From Psychroflexus planctonicus (GTDB lineage Bacteria > Bacteroidota > Bacteroidia > Flavobacteriales > Flavobacteriaceae), in assembly GCF_014640195.1 (NCBI RefSeq), contig NZ_BMGM01000001.1, positions 1-64,000 on the forward strand: a stretch of DNA of 64,000 nucleotides. Reading direction: 5' to 3'. Shown in pieces: positions 46,566 through 54,328 of this stretch. Each line of letters starts with the position of its first letter. Position 1 is the stretch's first letter. The translations under genes were made by a program, and so were the position numbers. A model generated the notes under the pieces. It did no database searches. It saw only the letters and a program-made list of their open reading frames with translations, and was not told the origin of the DNA.

Positions 46566-47318
46566 ATGAGAACTAAAATTGTAGCTGGAAACTGGAAAAT
46601 GAATTGCGACCTTTCTGAAACCAAATTGCTTTTGGAAGGATTGGCAGGAAATGTAGAAGCAAAAGAAAATAAAAAAGTAATTGTTGCGCCACCTTATACT
46701 AATTTACATTATGCTTTTGAAAGCCTAAAGGATTCACCTATTGCAGTTGCTGCACAAAACATCAATGAAAATGAATCAGGAGCGCATACTGGCGAAATTT
46801 CGGCAAAAATGCTGAAAGGCGTTGGAGTAGAATACGTAATTATTGGGCATAGCGAAAGACGTTCCATTTATAATGAAACCGATGCCACTTTGGCGGCGAA
46901 AACAAATCAAGCCATAGCGGAAGGCTTCCAAGTTATTTTTTGTGTTGGCGAAGAATTAGAAAGTCGAAAAGCTGAAAAACACTTTGATGTTGTAAAATCG
47001 CAGTTGAAAAATGGACTATTTCAATTGAATGAAAACGAAATGGAAAATGTAGTTATCGCCTACGAACCGGTTTGGGCAATTGGAACGGGTGAAACAGCAA
47101 GCCCTGAGCAAGCGCAAGAAATGCATGCTTACATCCGCCAATTATTGGCTGATAAATATGAAACTTCTACGGCAGAAAACACAAGCATTTTATACGGTGG
47201 AAGTGTAAAACCGAATAATGCTGAAGAAATTTTCAGTAAACCCGATGTAGATGGTGGTTTAATTGGTGGAGCTTCTTTAAAAGCAGAAGATTTCCTTGCC
47301 ATTGTGAATAGCCATTAA
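46566..47318 (+). CDS. tpiA: triosephosphate isomerase
   Basis: A 250-aa TIM barrel interconverting dihydroxyacetone phosphate and glyceraldehyde 3-phosphate. GNWKMN carries the catalytic Lys, GHSERR the catalytic His, AYEPVWAIGTG the catalytic Glu loop 6, and LYGGSVKPNN and GLIGGASL bind phosphate. It is followed directly by prmA (stop TAA overlaps the next ATG context, no gap). Confidence 0.96.
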   Translation: MRTKIVAGNWKMNCDLSETKLLLEGLAGNVEAKENKKVIVAPPYTNLHYAFESLKDSPIAVAAQNINENESGAHTGEISAKMLKGVGVEYVIIGHSERRSIYNETDATLAAKTNQAIAEGFQVIFCVGEELESRKAEKHFDVVKSQLKNGLFQLNENEMENVVIAYEPVWAIGTGETASPEQAQEMHAYIRQLLADKYETSTAENTSILYGGSVKPNNAEEIFSKPDVDGGLIGGASLKAEDFLAIVNSH

Positions 47319-48146
47319 ATGAATTACATAGCTTATCATTTTCAAATTGAACCCAAAGAAGAATTCACCGATATGTTATTGGCTGAATTAAGCCTTTTCG
47401 ATTTTGAAACTTTTGAAGAAACAGAGCAAGGATTATCGGCTTATATTCAAGAAGAATTAGATGAAGAAGATTTGGTTTCCCAATTGAATCTTCTTCAAAA
47501 TAAGGAAGTGAGCATTTCTTATAAAAGGGAAAAAGTAGAAACCATCAATTGGAACAAAGAATGGGAAAAAAACTTCTCACCTATTGAAGTAGGTTCAACA
47601 TGTAGGGTTCGAGCTCCTTTTCATGAAAAAAAGGAAGTTGAATTTGATATTGTCATCGAGCCTAAAATGTCCTTCGGTACGGGTCATCATGCAACCACTT
47701 ACCAAATGATTCAGTTAATTTTAGAAGAAGACTGGCACAGCAAGAAGGTTTTAGACATGGGTTGTGGAACTGGAGTCCTTGGTATTTTAAGCAGCATGAA
47801 AGGTGCAAAAGAAGTTACTTATATTGATATTGACGATTGGTGTGTTGAAAATACAGAAGAAAATTTAATCAGAAATCAGGTAAAAGGCAAAGTAATTTTA
47901 GGTGGAGCTGAAAAAATTAATGCAAATTTTGATGTTATTATTGCGAACATAAATCGAAACATTTTACTGAATGATTTAGCTACATATTCAGCACATCTCA
48001 ATGAAAATGGACAAATTTACTTAAGTGGTTTTTACAAAGAAGATTTACCCATCATTAGGGATGAAGCTAGTAAGCAAGGTCTTACATTTGTTAAAAATGT
48101 AGAAAAAGACAATTGGATTGCTGCTAAATTTATGAAATTGTGCTGA
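47319..48146 (+). CDS. prmA: ribosomal protein L11 methyltransferase, with replaced C-terminal end
   Basis: A 275-aa SAM-dependent methyltransferase that trimethylates L11. The N-terminal substrate domain (about 1-115) and the class I motif VLDMGCGTGVLGIL (about 146-159), DIDDWCVENTEEN and IIANINRNILL (NPPY-like loop) are intact. The last four residues after KFxx, MKLC, differ from those encoded by the second copy of this 3' end at 53072-53145 (VKQRS). The 56 bp at 48076-48131 are exactly repeated there. The catalytic part is untouched, so the enzyme should work with an altered tail. Confidence 0.95.
   Translation: MNYIAYHFQIEPKEEFTDMLLAELSLFDFETFEETEQGLSAYIQEELDEEDLVSQLNLLQNKEVSISYKREKVETINWNKEWEKNFSPIEVGSTCRVRAPFHEKKEVEFDIVIEPKMSFGTGHHATTYQMIQLILEEDWHSKKVLDMGCGTGVLGILSSMKGAKEVTYIDIDDWCVENTEENLIRNQVKGKVILGGAEKINANFDVIIANINRNILLNDLATYSAHLNENGQIYLSGFYKEDLPIIRDEASKQGLTFVKNVEKDNWIAAKFMKLC
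48076..48131 (+). repeat. 56-bp direct repeat, left copy (inside prmA 3' end)
   Basis: Starts AAGGTCTTACATTTG and ends GCTGCTAAATTT; identical over all 56 bases to 53072-53127. It encodes the final conserved residues GLTFVKNVEKDNWIAAKF of PrmA. The two copies bound a 4940-bp segment (48132-53071). Confidence 0.95.
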
Positions 48147-48196
48147 ATTAGTACTTATACCTACAAACTAAGAACAAGGTTTTATTCAACAACAAA

Positions 48197-48225
48197 TTTG
48201 TAAAAAATTTTATTTACTAAGTTTG
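48197..48225 (+). promoter_or_regulatory. promoter of the BspA-like gene, inside the inserted segment
   Basis: TAAGTTTG (48218-48225) is an exact TAnnTTTG -7 element, with TTTG (48197-48200) 17 bases upstream. Transcription would begin near 48232, 25 bp before the ATG at 48257. Confidence 0.5.
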
Positions 48226-48256
48226 TGTTTTTAAGATATTTTAACTTTTCTATATT

Positions 48257-51200
48257 ATGAAAAACTTAGGCTTTAGAATCACTGTATTTTTTTGGGTTGG
48301 TATCCTTTTAATTTCAAATAAAACTTTTTCTCAAGACAACCCAAATTTTCAACTAGCTGCAAACGGAGTGACTTGTCTATGCCCCGATGCCACTTTTGGC
48401 GAAACAGGGACTTTAACAATTAATGGCGAAGAAAAAACCTTCACCAAAAGAAGCAGAAACCAATTATTGCAATTAATATATACTGATGTTTATAGTCCAG
48501 AAATAACATTGACTTGCACAAGTGGTATTTCTGACATGAGTAATTTATTGAGTCTTCCATATTTCAACCAACCGATTGAGAATTGGGATGTTTCTAATGT
48601 TACAAACATGCAAAGCATGTTTTATAATTCTACTTTTTTTAACCAAGATATTTCATCTTGGGATGTTTCTAATGTAGAGAATATGGAAAGTATGTTTGAA
48701 TCTGCAGTAGTTTTTAATCAACCACTTAATAGCTGGGATGTTTCTAATGTAATTAACATGAAATCTATGTTTTATGGTGCTTCAGTGTTCGATCAGGCCC
48801 TTGATAATTGGAATGTAAGTGACGTAACAAATATGGAAAGAATGTTTCAAAATACTGTTTTCAATCAGGATATATCTTCATGGGATGTAGGCAATGTGAA
48901 CAATATGGAAAATTTATTTTCCTATGCAGAACTGTTTAATCAACCGGTTAACGATTGGGATGTTAGTAATGTGACTAAAATGAACGGTTTATTTTCAGGT
49001 GCTAAATCGTTCAATCAAAATTTAAACAATTGGAACGTAAGTAACGTTACCGAGATGAGAAGTATGTTTTACGATGCAGAAAGTTTTGATAAATCATTAA
49101 ATGATTGGGATGTAAGTAATGTTACTGATATGACGTTCATGTTTAGTTTTGCAATTAATTTCAATCAACCTTTAAACAATTGGGATGTATCTAATGTGGA
49201 AAGCATGGCAGTGATGTTCGAAAGTGCATATGAATTTAATCAAATAGTTGAAAACTGGGATGTAAGTAGCGTAAATAGTATGGATAGAATGTTTGAAAAT
49301 GCTATATCTTTTAATCAAGATTTAAGTTTATGGAATTTTAATGCAGGTGTTATTCTAAATGATTTCTTAAGCTTAAGTGACTTTAGTGTTGTAAATTACG
49401 ATTCTTTATTAGCCAGTTTTGAAAATCAAAACCTTACTAATTTAGTTTTAGGTGCTGATAATATTGGATATTGTAATCAAGAAATTAGAGACAACCTAGT
49501 TAATAATCTTGGCTGGACTATTAGTGGAGATATTGAAAGCACATGTGATGAAACTTTAAATCCTTCTACGACAGCATTCATTACAAAATGGGCAGTAAAT
49601 AGTGAAGATTTAAACATAGATATTTACACAATAAACGCATTTGATTATGATTTTACAATTGATTGGGGCGATGGGAATATAGATTTGAATGTAAACTCAG
49701 ATATCAGCCATACCTATGCTAGTGAAGGAACATACACAATAAGTATAACAGGAGTCTTTCCTTATTTTAAAACATGCGAAAATACAGCAACTAACACTTC
49801 AAACATTTGTAGTAATAAGAATAAATTAAAAAGTGTAGAATCATGGGGCAATCAAGAATGGAAAAGTATGATTGGAAGCTTTTTCCGCGCTCAAGATTTA
49901 GCAATAAACACAACAGAAGTTCCAGACTTATCTAAAGTGAAAAGCATGAAAAATATGTTTCATGCAGCTACAAACTTTGACAGCAATATTAATAATTGGG
50001 ATATTTCTAACATAGAAGATTTAGAATCTTTATTTTATGGAACAAACTTCAACCAACCGCTAAATAATTGGAATGTTTCTAATGTTTTGAATATGAAATT
50101 TTTATTCAGCCAATCTAACTTCAATCAAAATATTAATGTTTGGGATGTTTCTGGTGTAAAAACTATGCAAGGGATGTTTTCTTTTAGTTCTTTTAATGCA
50201 CCTATTAATTCTTGGGATGTATCAAATGTAGAAAATATGTCTGGAATGTTTCTGGGCAATACAAATTTTAACCAACCCATTGGCAGCTGGGATACGAGTA
50301 GTGCCATAACGATGCGTAGTATGTTTGCGGGTGCAAATACCTTTAATCAAGATATTGGAAGCTGGGATATTTCTTTGGTTCAAGATTTGGGATTAATGTT
50401 TTATCAAGCTACAAATTTTAATCAAAACTTAAACAGCTGGTGTGTAGAATTAATAGAAAGCGAACCTGAAGCTTTTAGATATCAGTCTGCTTTAACAGAT
50501 TTTAATCTTCCTAATTGGGGGGAAGAATGTATTGATGATGGACCGAATCCAAACTTCTACCTTGCACCTAATGGAATAACTTGTATGTGTCCTGATGCAA
50601 ATTTTGGAGAAACTGGAATATTGGTAGTTAATGGAGAAGAAAAAACATTTACTAAACGAACTAAAAACGAGTTAAACTCTATCATAGAAACCAATGCTCA
50701 AAGCGAACTCATCTCACTTACATGTACTACCAGCATTACTAACATGGCATTTTTATTTGCAGGTAAAGAAGATTTTAATCAAGATATTAGTTCTTGGGAT
50801 ACAAGTAATGTTATATCAATGTACGGTTTATTTATTGGCGCTAGCAGTTTCAACCAAAATATTGAAGCTTGGAATGTTAGTAATGTAAATCAAATGGCGC
50901 AAATGTTTGCTTCTACGAGCTTTAATCAAAATATCAACTCTTGGGATGTAAGCAATGTTACAGATATGAGTGACATGTTTAATAACGCAGAAAATTTTAA
51001 TCAAACCTTAAATAATTGGGATGTAGGTAAGGTTTCTGATATGTCTGGTATGTTTTCTAAAGCAATCTCATTTAACCAACCTTTAGATAATTGGAATGTA
51101 GAATCTGTTATATATATGTGGGGAATGTTTCGTGATGCAGCATCATTTAATCAACCGTTAAACAATTGGAATGTAAATTATGTTGTTGAAATGGGCGAAT

Positions 51201-52957
51201 TATTTAGGGGACAAGATTATGAGACTATCTTTAACCAACCATTAGATAATTGGAATGTAAGTAGTGTTACAGCAATGCAGCGAATGTTTCAGAATAATAT
51301 TGCTTTTAACCAGGATATTTCAGGATGGTGCGTAGAATTGATAACCGAAGAACCAACTTACTTTACTAGCGAAAATTCAGTTTTGGACGCAAACTATTAT
51401 CCAACTTGGGGTGAGTGCATAATTACTCCTAATCCAAATCCAAATTTCACATTAGCTCCAAATGGAGTGACATGTTTTTGTGAAAATGCAGATATTGGTG
51501 AAACAGGCACATTGATTATTGATGGAGAAGAAATAACATTTACTAAACGTAACAGAAATCAGTTATATACGCTTATAGAAGGAAACGAGAATAATCCTTT
51601 AATTAATACTACATGTACAAGTGGTATTACAAATATGGATAATTTATTTGCCAATCAGTATATGGATGAAACTATCACACTTATACATTGGGATGTAAGC
51701 AATGTGACAAGCATGGAATCCATGTTTAAAGATTCATTTTATTTTGATGGAAATATTACTCATTGGAATGTAGGTAATGTTATTAATATGAAAGAGATGT
51801 TTAGAGGAACTTATTTTTTCAACCAATCTTTAAACGATTGGGATGTTAGTAATGTTACGAATATGAAAGGTATGTTTGAATTTACTGATTCGTTCGACCA
51901 GCCTTTAAATAATTGGGATGTGAGTAATGTCACCAATATGGAAAAAATGTTTAGCGCAAGTAGTTTTAACCAACCATTGAATAATTGGGATGTTTCTAAT
52001 GTTACGAGTATGAAAGGGATGTTTAGTTACAGTGAATTTTTCAACCAACCTATAAATAACTGGGATGTAAGTAATGTTACAAATACGGAAGAAATGTTCA
52101 AGGTTGCTTTTGTCTTTAACCAACATCTAAATGATTGGGATGTAAGTAACGTAACCAATATGTTTGAGATGTTTTATCTTTCTGATTTTAATAAACCTCT
52201 TAATAATTGGGATGTATCTAGTGTAACAAATATGTCAGGTATGTTTAATGTTGCAGATCAATTTAACCAATCTATTGAAAATTGGGATGTTAGCAATGTA
52301 ACGGACATGTCTAGAATGTTTAGTTCTGCTGATCAATTTAATCAACCAATTGAAAGTTGGGATGTTAGTAATGTAACGAACATGTTTTGGATGTTTTATA
52401 ATGCTGATGCTTTTAACCAACCTTTAAACAATTGGGATGTTTCTAATGTAGAATCTACGTATGGAATGTTTAGTGCAAACAATAATAATCAAACAATCTA
52501 CAACCAACCACTTCACAATTGGGATGTATCTAGTGTAATTAATATGGATTATATGTTTAACAACAACATAGCTTTTAATCAAGACATATCAGGCTGGTGT
52601 GTTGAAAATATTTCTACAGAGCCTATTTCATTTGCAATGGGATCTCCTTTACAATCAGATTTTTATCCACAATGGGGTGTAGACTGTGAGAGTTTAAGCC
52701 TAAACGGTGAAGACCTTACATATTTTGATATTTATCCAAATCCCACAGAACATCAATTGACGTTAGTTTGGCCAAATAAGTTGGTTTATGAAGATTTAAA
52801 TATTGGCATCTATTCTATTACAGGAAAAAAATTATATGATAAGAAGTTTAAGCAGCAGCCCAATAAAATAAACGTAGAATTCCTAAGCAGCGGTTTATAC
52901 TTGTTAAGAATACAGGATGAAAATATATCAGTCAATAAAAAATTTGTCAAAAAATAG
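48257..52957 (+). CDS. giant BspA-like leucine-rich repeat surface protein, T9SS type A sorting
   Basis: A 1566-aa secreted protein. The signal peptide ends near TFSQ (about residue 26). A head module with NPNFxLAxNGVTCxCPDA, GETGTL and EEKTFTKR occurs three times (about residues 28, 763 and 1058). Each head leads into BspA/DUF285 repeats of about 25 aa with the core NWDVSNVTNMxxMF...FNQPLN. I count about 35 repeats in blocks of 10, 6, 7 and 12. A PKD-like region (DWGDGN, HTYASEGTYTISITG; about 438-540) splits the first unit. Residues about 1485-1566 are a type A T9SS sorting domain (FDIYPNPTE, SSGLYLLRI). Likely an adhesin; target unknown. It lies between 56-bp repeats derived from prmA. Confidence 0.9.
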   Translation: MKNLGFRITVFFWVGILLISNKTFSQDNPNFQLAANGVTCLCPDATFGETGTLTINGEEKTFTKRSRNQLLQLIYTDVYSPEITLTCTSGISDMSNLLSLPYFNQPIENWDVSNVTNMQSMFYNSTFFNQDISSWDVSNVENMESMFESAVVFNQPLNSWDVSNVINMKSMFYGASVFDQALDNWNVSDVTNMERMFQNTVFNQDISSWDVGNVNNMENLFSYAELFNQPVNDWDVSNVTKMNGLFSGAKSFNQNLNNWNVSNVTEMRSMFYDAESFDKSLNDWDVSNVTDMTFMFSFAINFNQPLNNWDVSNVESMAVMFESAYEFNQIVENWDVSSVNSMDRMFENAISFNQDLSLWNFNAGVILNDFLSLSDFSVVNYDSLLASFENQNLTNLVLGADNIGYCNQEIRDNLVNNLGWTISGDIESTCDETLNPSTTAFITKWAVNSEDLNIDIYTINAFDYDFTIDWGDGNIDLNVNSDISHTYASEGTYTISITGVFPYFKTCENTATNTSNICSNKNKLKSVESWGNQEWKSMIGSFFRAQDLAINTTEVPDLSKVKSMKNMFHAATNFDSNINNWDISNIEDLESLFYGTNFNQPLNNWNVSNVLNMKFLFSQSNFNQNINVWDVSGVKTMQGMFSFSSFNAPINSWDVSNVENMSGMFLGNTNFNQPIGSWDTSSAITMRSMFAGANTFNQDIGSWDISLVQDLGLMFYQATNFNQNLNSWCVELIESEPEAFRYQSALTDFNLPNWGEECIDDGPNPNFYLAPNGITCMCPDANFGETGILVVNGEEKTFTKRTKNELNSIIETNAQSELISLTCTTSITNMAFLFAGKEDFNQDISSWDTSNVISMYGLFIGASSFNQNIEAWNVSNVNQMAQMFASTSFNQNINSWDVSNVTDMSDMFNNAENFNQTLNNWDVGKVSDMSGMFSKAISFNQPLDNWNVESVIYMWGMFRDAASFNQPLNNWNVNYVVEMGELFRGQDYETIFNQPLDNWNVSSVTAMQRMFQNNIAFNQDISGWCVELITEEPTYFTSENSVLDANYYPTWGECIITPNPNPNFTLAPNGVTCFCENADIGETGTLIIDGEEITFTKRNRNQLYTLIEGNENNPLINTTCTSGITNMDNLFANQYMDETITLIHWDVSNVTSMESMFKDSFYFDGNITHWNVGNVINMKEMFRGTYFFNQSLNDWDVSNVTNMKGMFEFTDSFDQPLNNWDVSNVTNMEKMFSASSFNQPLNNWDVSNVTSMKGMFSYSEFFNQPINNWDVSNVTNTEEMFKVAFVFNQHLNDWDVSNVTNMFEMFYLSDFNKPLNNWDVSSVTNMSGMFNVADQFNQSIENWDVSNVTDMSRMFSSADQFNQPIESWDVSNVTNMFWMFYNADAFNQPLNNWDVSNVESTYGMFSANNNNQTIYNQPLHNWDVSSVINMDYMFNNNIAFNQDISGWCVENISTEPISFAMGSPLQSDFYPQWGVDCESLSLNGEDLTYFDIYPNPTEHQLTLVWPNKLVYEDLNIGIYSITGKKLYDKKFKQQPNKINVEFLSSGLYLLRIQDENISVNKKFVKK

Positions 52958-53071
52958 TGTCTAATATTTTATGAAAAGTAGAGTAACATCTATTAGTAGA
53001 TATACTAAAATAATAGTAACAAATTTTGCTTAGTATATTAATAGAACAAAAATGAATATACTAAAAATATA

Positions 53072-53127
53072 AAGGTCTTACATTTGTTAAAAATGTAGAA
53101 AAAGACAATTGGATTGCTGCTAAATTT
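53072..53127 (+). repeat. 56-bp direct repeat, right copy
   Basis: Identical to 48076-48131 over all 56 bases. Flanking bases differ on both sides (C versus A to the left; ATGAAATTG versus GTTAAACAA to the right). Confidence 0.95.
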
Positions 53128-53145
53128 GTTAAACAACGAAGTTAG
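53072..53145 (+). pseudogene. prmA: orphan 3' fragment of prmA
   Basis: In the prmA frame this segment reads GLTFVKNVEKDNWIAAKF then VKQRS and a TAG stop (53143-53145). An in-frame stop lies just upstream at 53062, so it is not expressed as a protein. It is probably the original end of prmA, left behind 34 bp upstream of clpS. Confidence 0.8.
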
Positions 53146-53160
53146 AAAAGATGTATTTTA

Positions 53161-53168
53161 TATTTTTG
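53161..53168 (+). promoter_or_regulatory. possible -7 element of clpS
   Basis: TATTTTTG is an exact TAnnTTTG match 11 bp before the clpS ATG. It might let clpS be transcribed independently now that it is separated from prmA by the insertion. Confidence 0.35.
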
Positions 53169-53179
53169 AAAAAAAAAGC

Positions 53180-53455
53180 ATGGGATATAAAGAACAAGTT
53201 TTAGAACAAGTTAAAGTTGCTGAAAATGTTCAAAAAGAACATGAGCTTATTGTACATAACGACGAAGTAAATACCTTTGATCACGTAATTGAGACCTTGA
53301 TAGAATTTTGTGATCACACTCCTACTCAAGCAGAACAATGCACGATTTTAATTCACTACAAAGGAAAATGTGGTGTAAAAACAGGTGATTTTGAAGACCT
53401 TAAAAAAAGATGCTCTAAAATTTTAGAAGTTGGTATATCAGCCGAAGTAATCTAA
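53180..53455 (+). CDS. clpS: ATP-dependent Clp protease adaptor ClpS
   Basis: A 91-aa N-degron adaptor that delivers substrates with destabilising N-terminal residues to ClpAP/ClpCP. The core LIVHNDEVNTFDHVIETLIEFCDHTPTQAEQC carries the NDxxNT motif and the His region; IHYKGKCGVKTGDFEDL follows. The start MGYKEQVLEQ is chosen; the longer upstream frame runs through the prmA repeat in another reading frame and is fortuitous. Normally it would follow prmA directly. Confidence 0.9.
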   Translation: MGYKEQVLEQVKVAENVQKEHELIVHNDEVNTFDHVIETLIEFCDHTPTQAEQCTILIHYKGKCGVKTGDFEDLKKRCSKILEVGISAEVI

Positions 53456-53490
53456 TAACTTAGAATAAAACAAATAAAAAGTAAATATTT

Positions 53491-53640
53491 TTATTTAGCC
53501 TTGTTCTTGTTGGCTTTTCGAGGTGCGTTTTGTTGTCGCATTTTCTTTTGTTTAGTTAAAAGTGCTTTGTTAAAATGAACACCATCATCATGCATGTCAG
53601 CTAAAATAACTTCTCGATTTTTTGTTTTTTGTGGTTTCAT
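53491..53640 (-). CDS. small basic hypothetical protein (49 aa)
   Basis: A 49-aa frame starting MKPQKTKNREVILADMHDDG and ending RKANKNKAK. It is rich in Lys, Arg, Gln and Asn, with no membrane segment. An AT-rich region with a purine stretch (AAAAAAAG) precedes the ATG. It lies alone between clpS and the azurin-like gene. A basic unstructured peptide could bind RNA or ribosomes; this is a guess, and the frame may not be expressed. Confidence 0.45.
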   Translation of the reverse strand: MKPQKTKNREVILADMHDDGVHFNKALLTKQKKMRQQNAPRKANKNKAK

Positions 53641-53696
53641 AACTTTTTTTAATAAATATAAAACTTTAGAAACTTAGCGATTGTGAACATCAGGTT

Positions 53697-53728
53697 AAAA
53701 AAAAGCTGACCATTTCCTGATCAGCTTT
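53697..53728 (-). terminator. terminator of the azurin-like gene
   Basis: On the minus strand AAAGCTGA and TCAGCTTT form a stem with an 11-base loop, followed by a T-run; it lies 29 bp after the azurin-like stop. Confidence 0.8.
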
Positions 53729-53756
53729 CAATATAAAGTTATTTAAAAGGAAATAA

Positions 53757-54305
53757 TTAATTCACTATAAATTTACCTTTCATTAGTGCAACGTGCCCTG
53801 GAAAAGAGCAAATAAAATCGTATTCACCTTTTTCTGTTGGTGCTGTAAACTTCAAAACTGTAGATTCGCCTCCACCTAACATTTCGGTATGTGCAATGAT
53901 TGCATCCGTATCTTCTGGAATGTAATCATTATCAACTGCACCAGCAGCTTTTTCACCAAATTCCATTATGTCAGTTCCTTTTTTCAACAAAACGAAATTG
54001 TGTCCCATGGCTTGTTTAGACATTTCACCAACATGCTTAAAGGTAAGCTCAACTTCTGCTCCTGCTTTAGCTCGTAGTCTTTTTTTATTATACTTCATTT
54101 GATCATTTCCTTCCAACGAAAGTTCAATAACGTCACTTTCATTATCAGCAGTCATCTTATCTTCAGATTCTTCAGAAGTAGCTTCCGTATTTGTACCTCC
54201 CACTGTAATTTTAGAATCATCTTTCTTATTCTCTTCTCCACCACATGCGATTAAAAGCAAAGACAGAGCACTTAGCAATATTGCATTTTTCATTTTAGTT
54301 TTCAT
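53757..54305 (-). CDS. azurin/plastocyanin-like copper-binding lipoprotein
   Basis: A 182-aa protein with a lipoprotein signal (LLSALSLLLIACGG) and a low-complexity acidic linker to about residue 57. The C-terminal 120 residues are a cupredoxin: the first ligand His in MGHNFVLLKKG, and Cys, His and Met ligands in DFICSFPGHVALMKG, the azurin pattern. The expected role is electron transfer in the periplasm. The start may be the ATG at 54305 or the one at 54293. Follows gltA by 23 bp, same strand. Confidence 0.9.
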   Translation of the reverse strand: MKTKMKNAILLSALSLLLIACGGEENKKDDSKITVGGTNTEATSEESEDKMTADNESDVIELSLEGNDQMKYNKKRLRAKAGAEVELTFKHVGEMSKQAMGHNFVLLKKGTDIMEFGEKAAGAVDNDYIPEDTDAIIAHTEMLGGGESTVLKFTAPTEKGEYDFICSFPGHVALMKGKFIVN

Positions 54306-54328
54306 TTTAGATTTATTTTTAAATTAAA

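Larger units (their letters stand above)
48132..53071 (+). mobile_element. putative inserted single-gene adhesin cassette between 56-bp repeats
   Basis: The segment between the two direct repeats carries a new 3' tail for prmA (15 bases to TGA), a promoter near 48197-48225, one giant BspA-like gene and a short AT-rich tail with a 10-bp inverted repeat (53030-53039 and 53055-53064). It has no integrase, transposase or terminal inverted repeats of IS type. It separates prmA from clpS, which read as neighbours if the segment and one repeat are removed. Insertion is inferred from this structure; the mechanism is unknown. Confidence 0.6.

Noticed and set aside
48132-53071. Insertion sequence or transposon carrying the BspA-like gene
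   Set aside because: There is no transposase, no terminal inverted repeat at the ends, and a 56-bp duplication is far longer than an IS target duplication. A cassette or recombination event fits better.
53114-53179. N-terminal extension of ClpS reading through the prmA repeat
   Set aside because: It uses a different frame of the repeated prmA sequence, begins at TTG, and is not part of the ClpS family; the start at 53180 fits the family.
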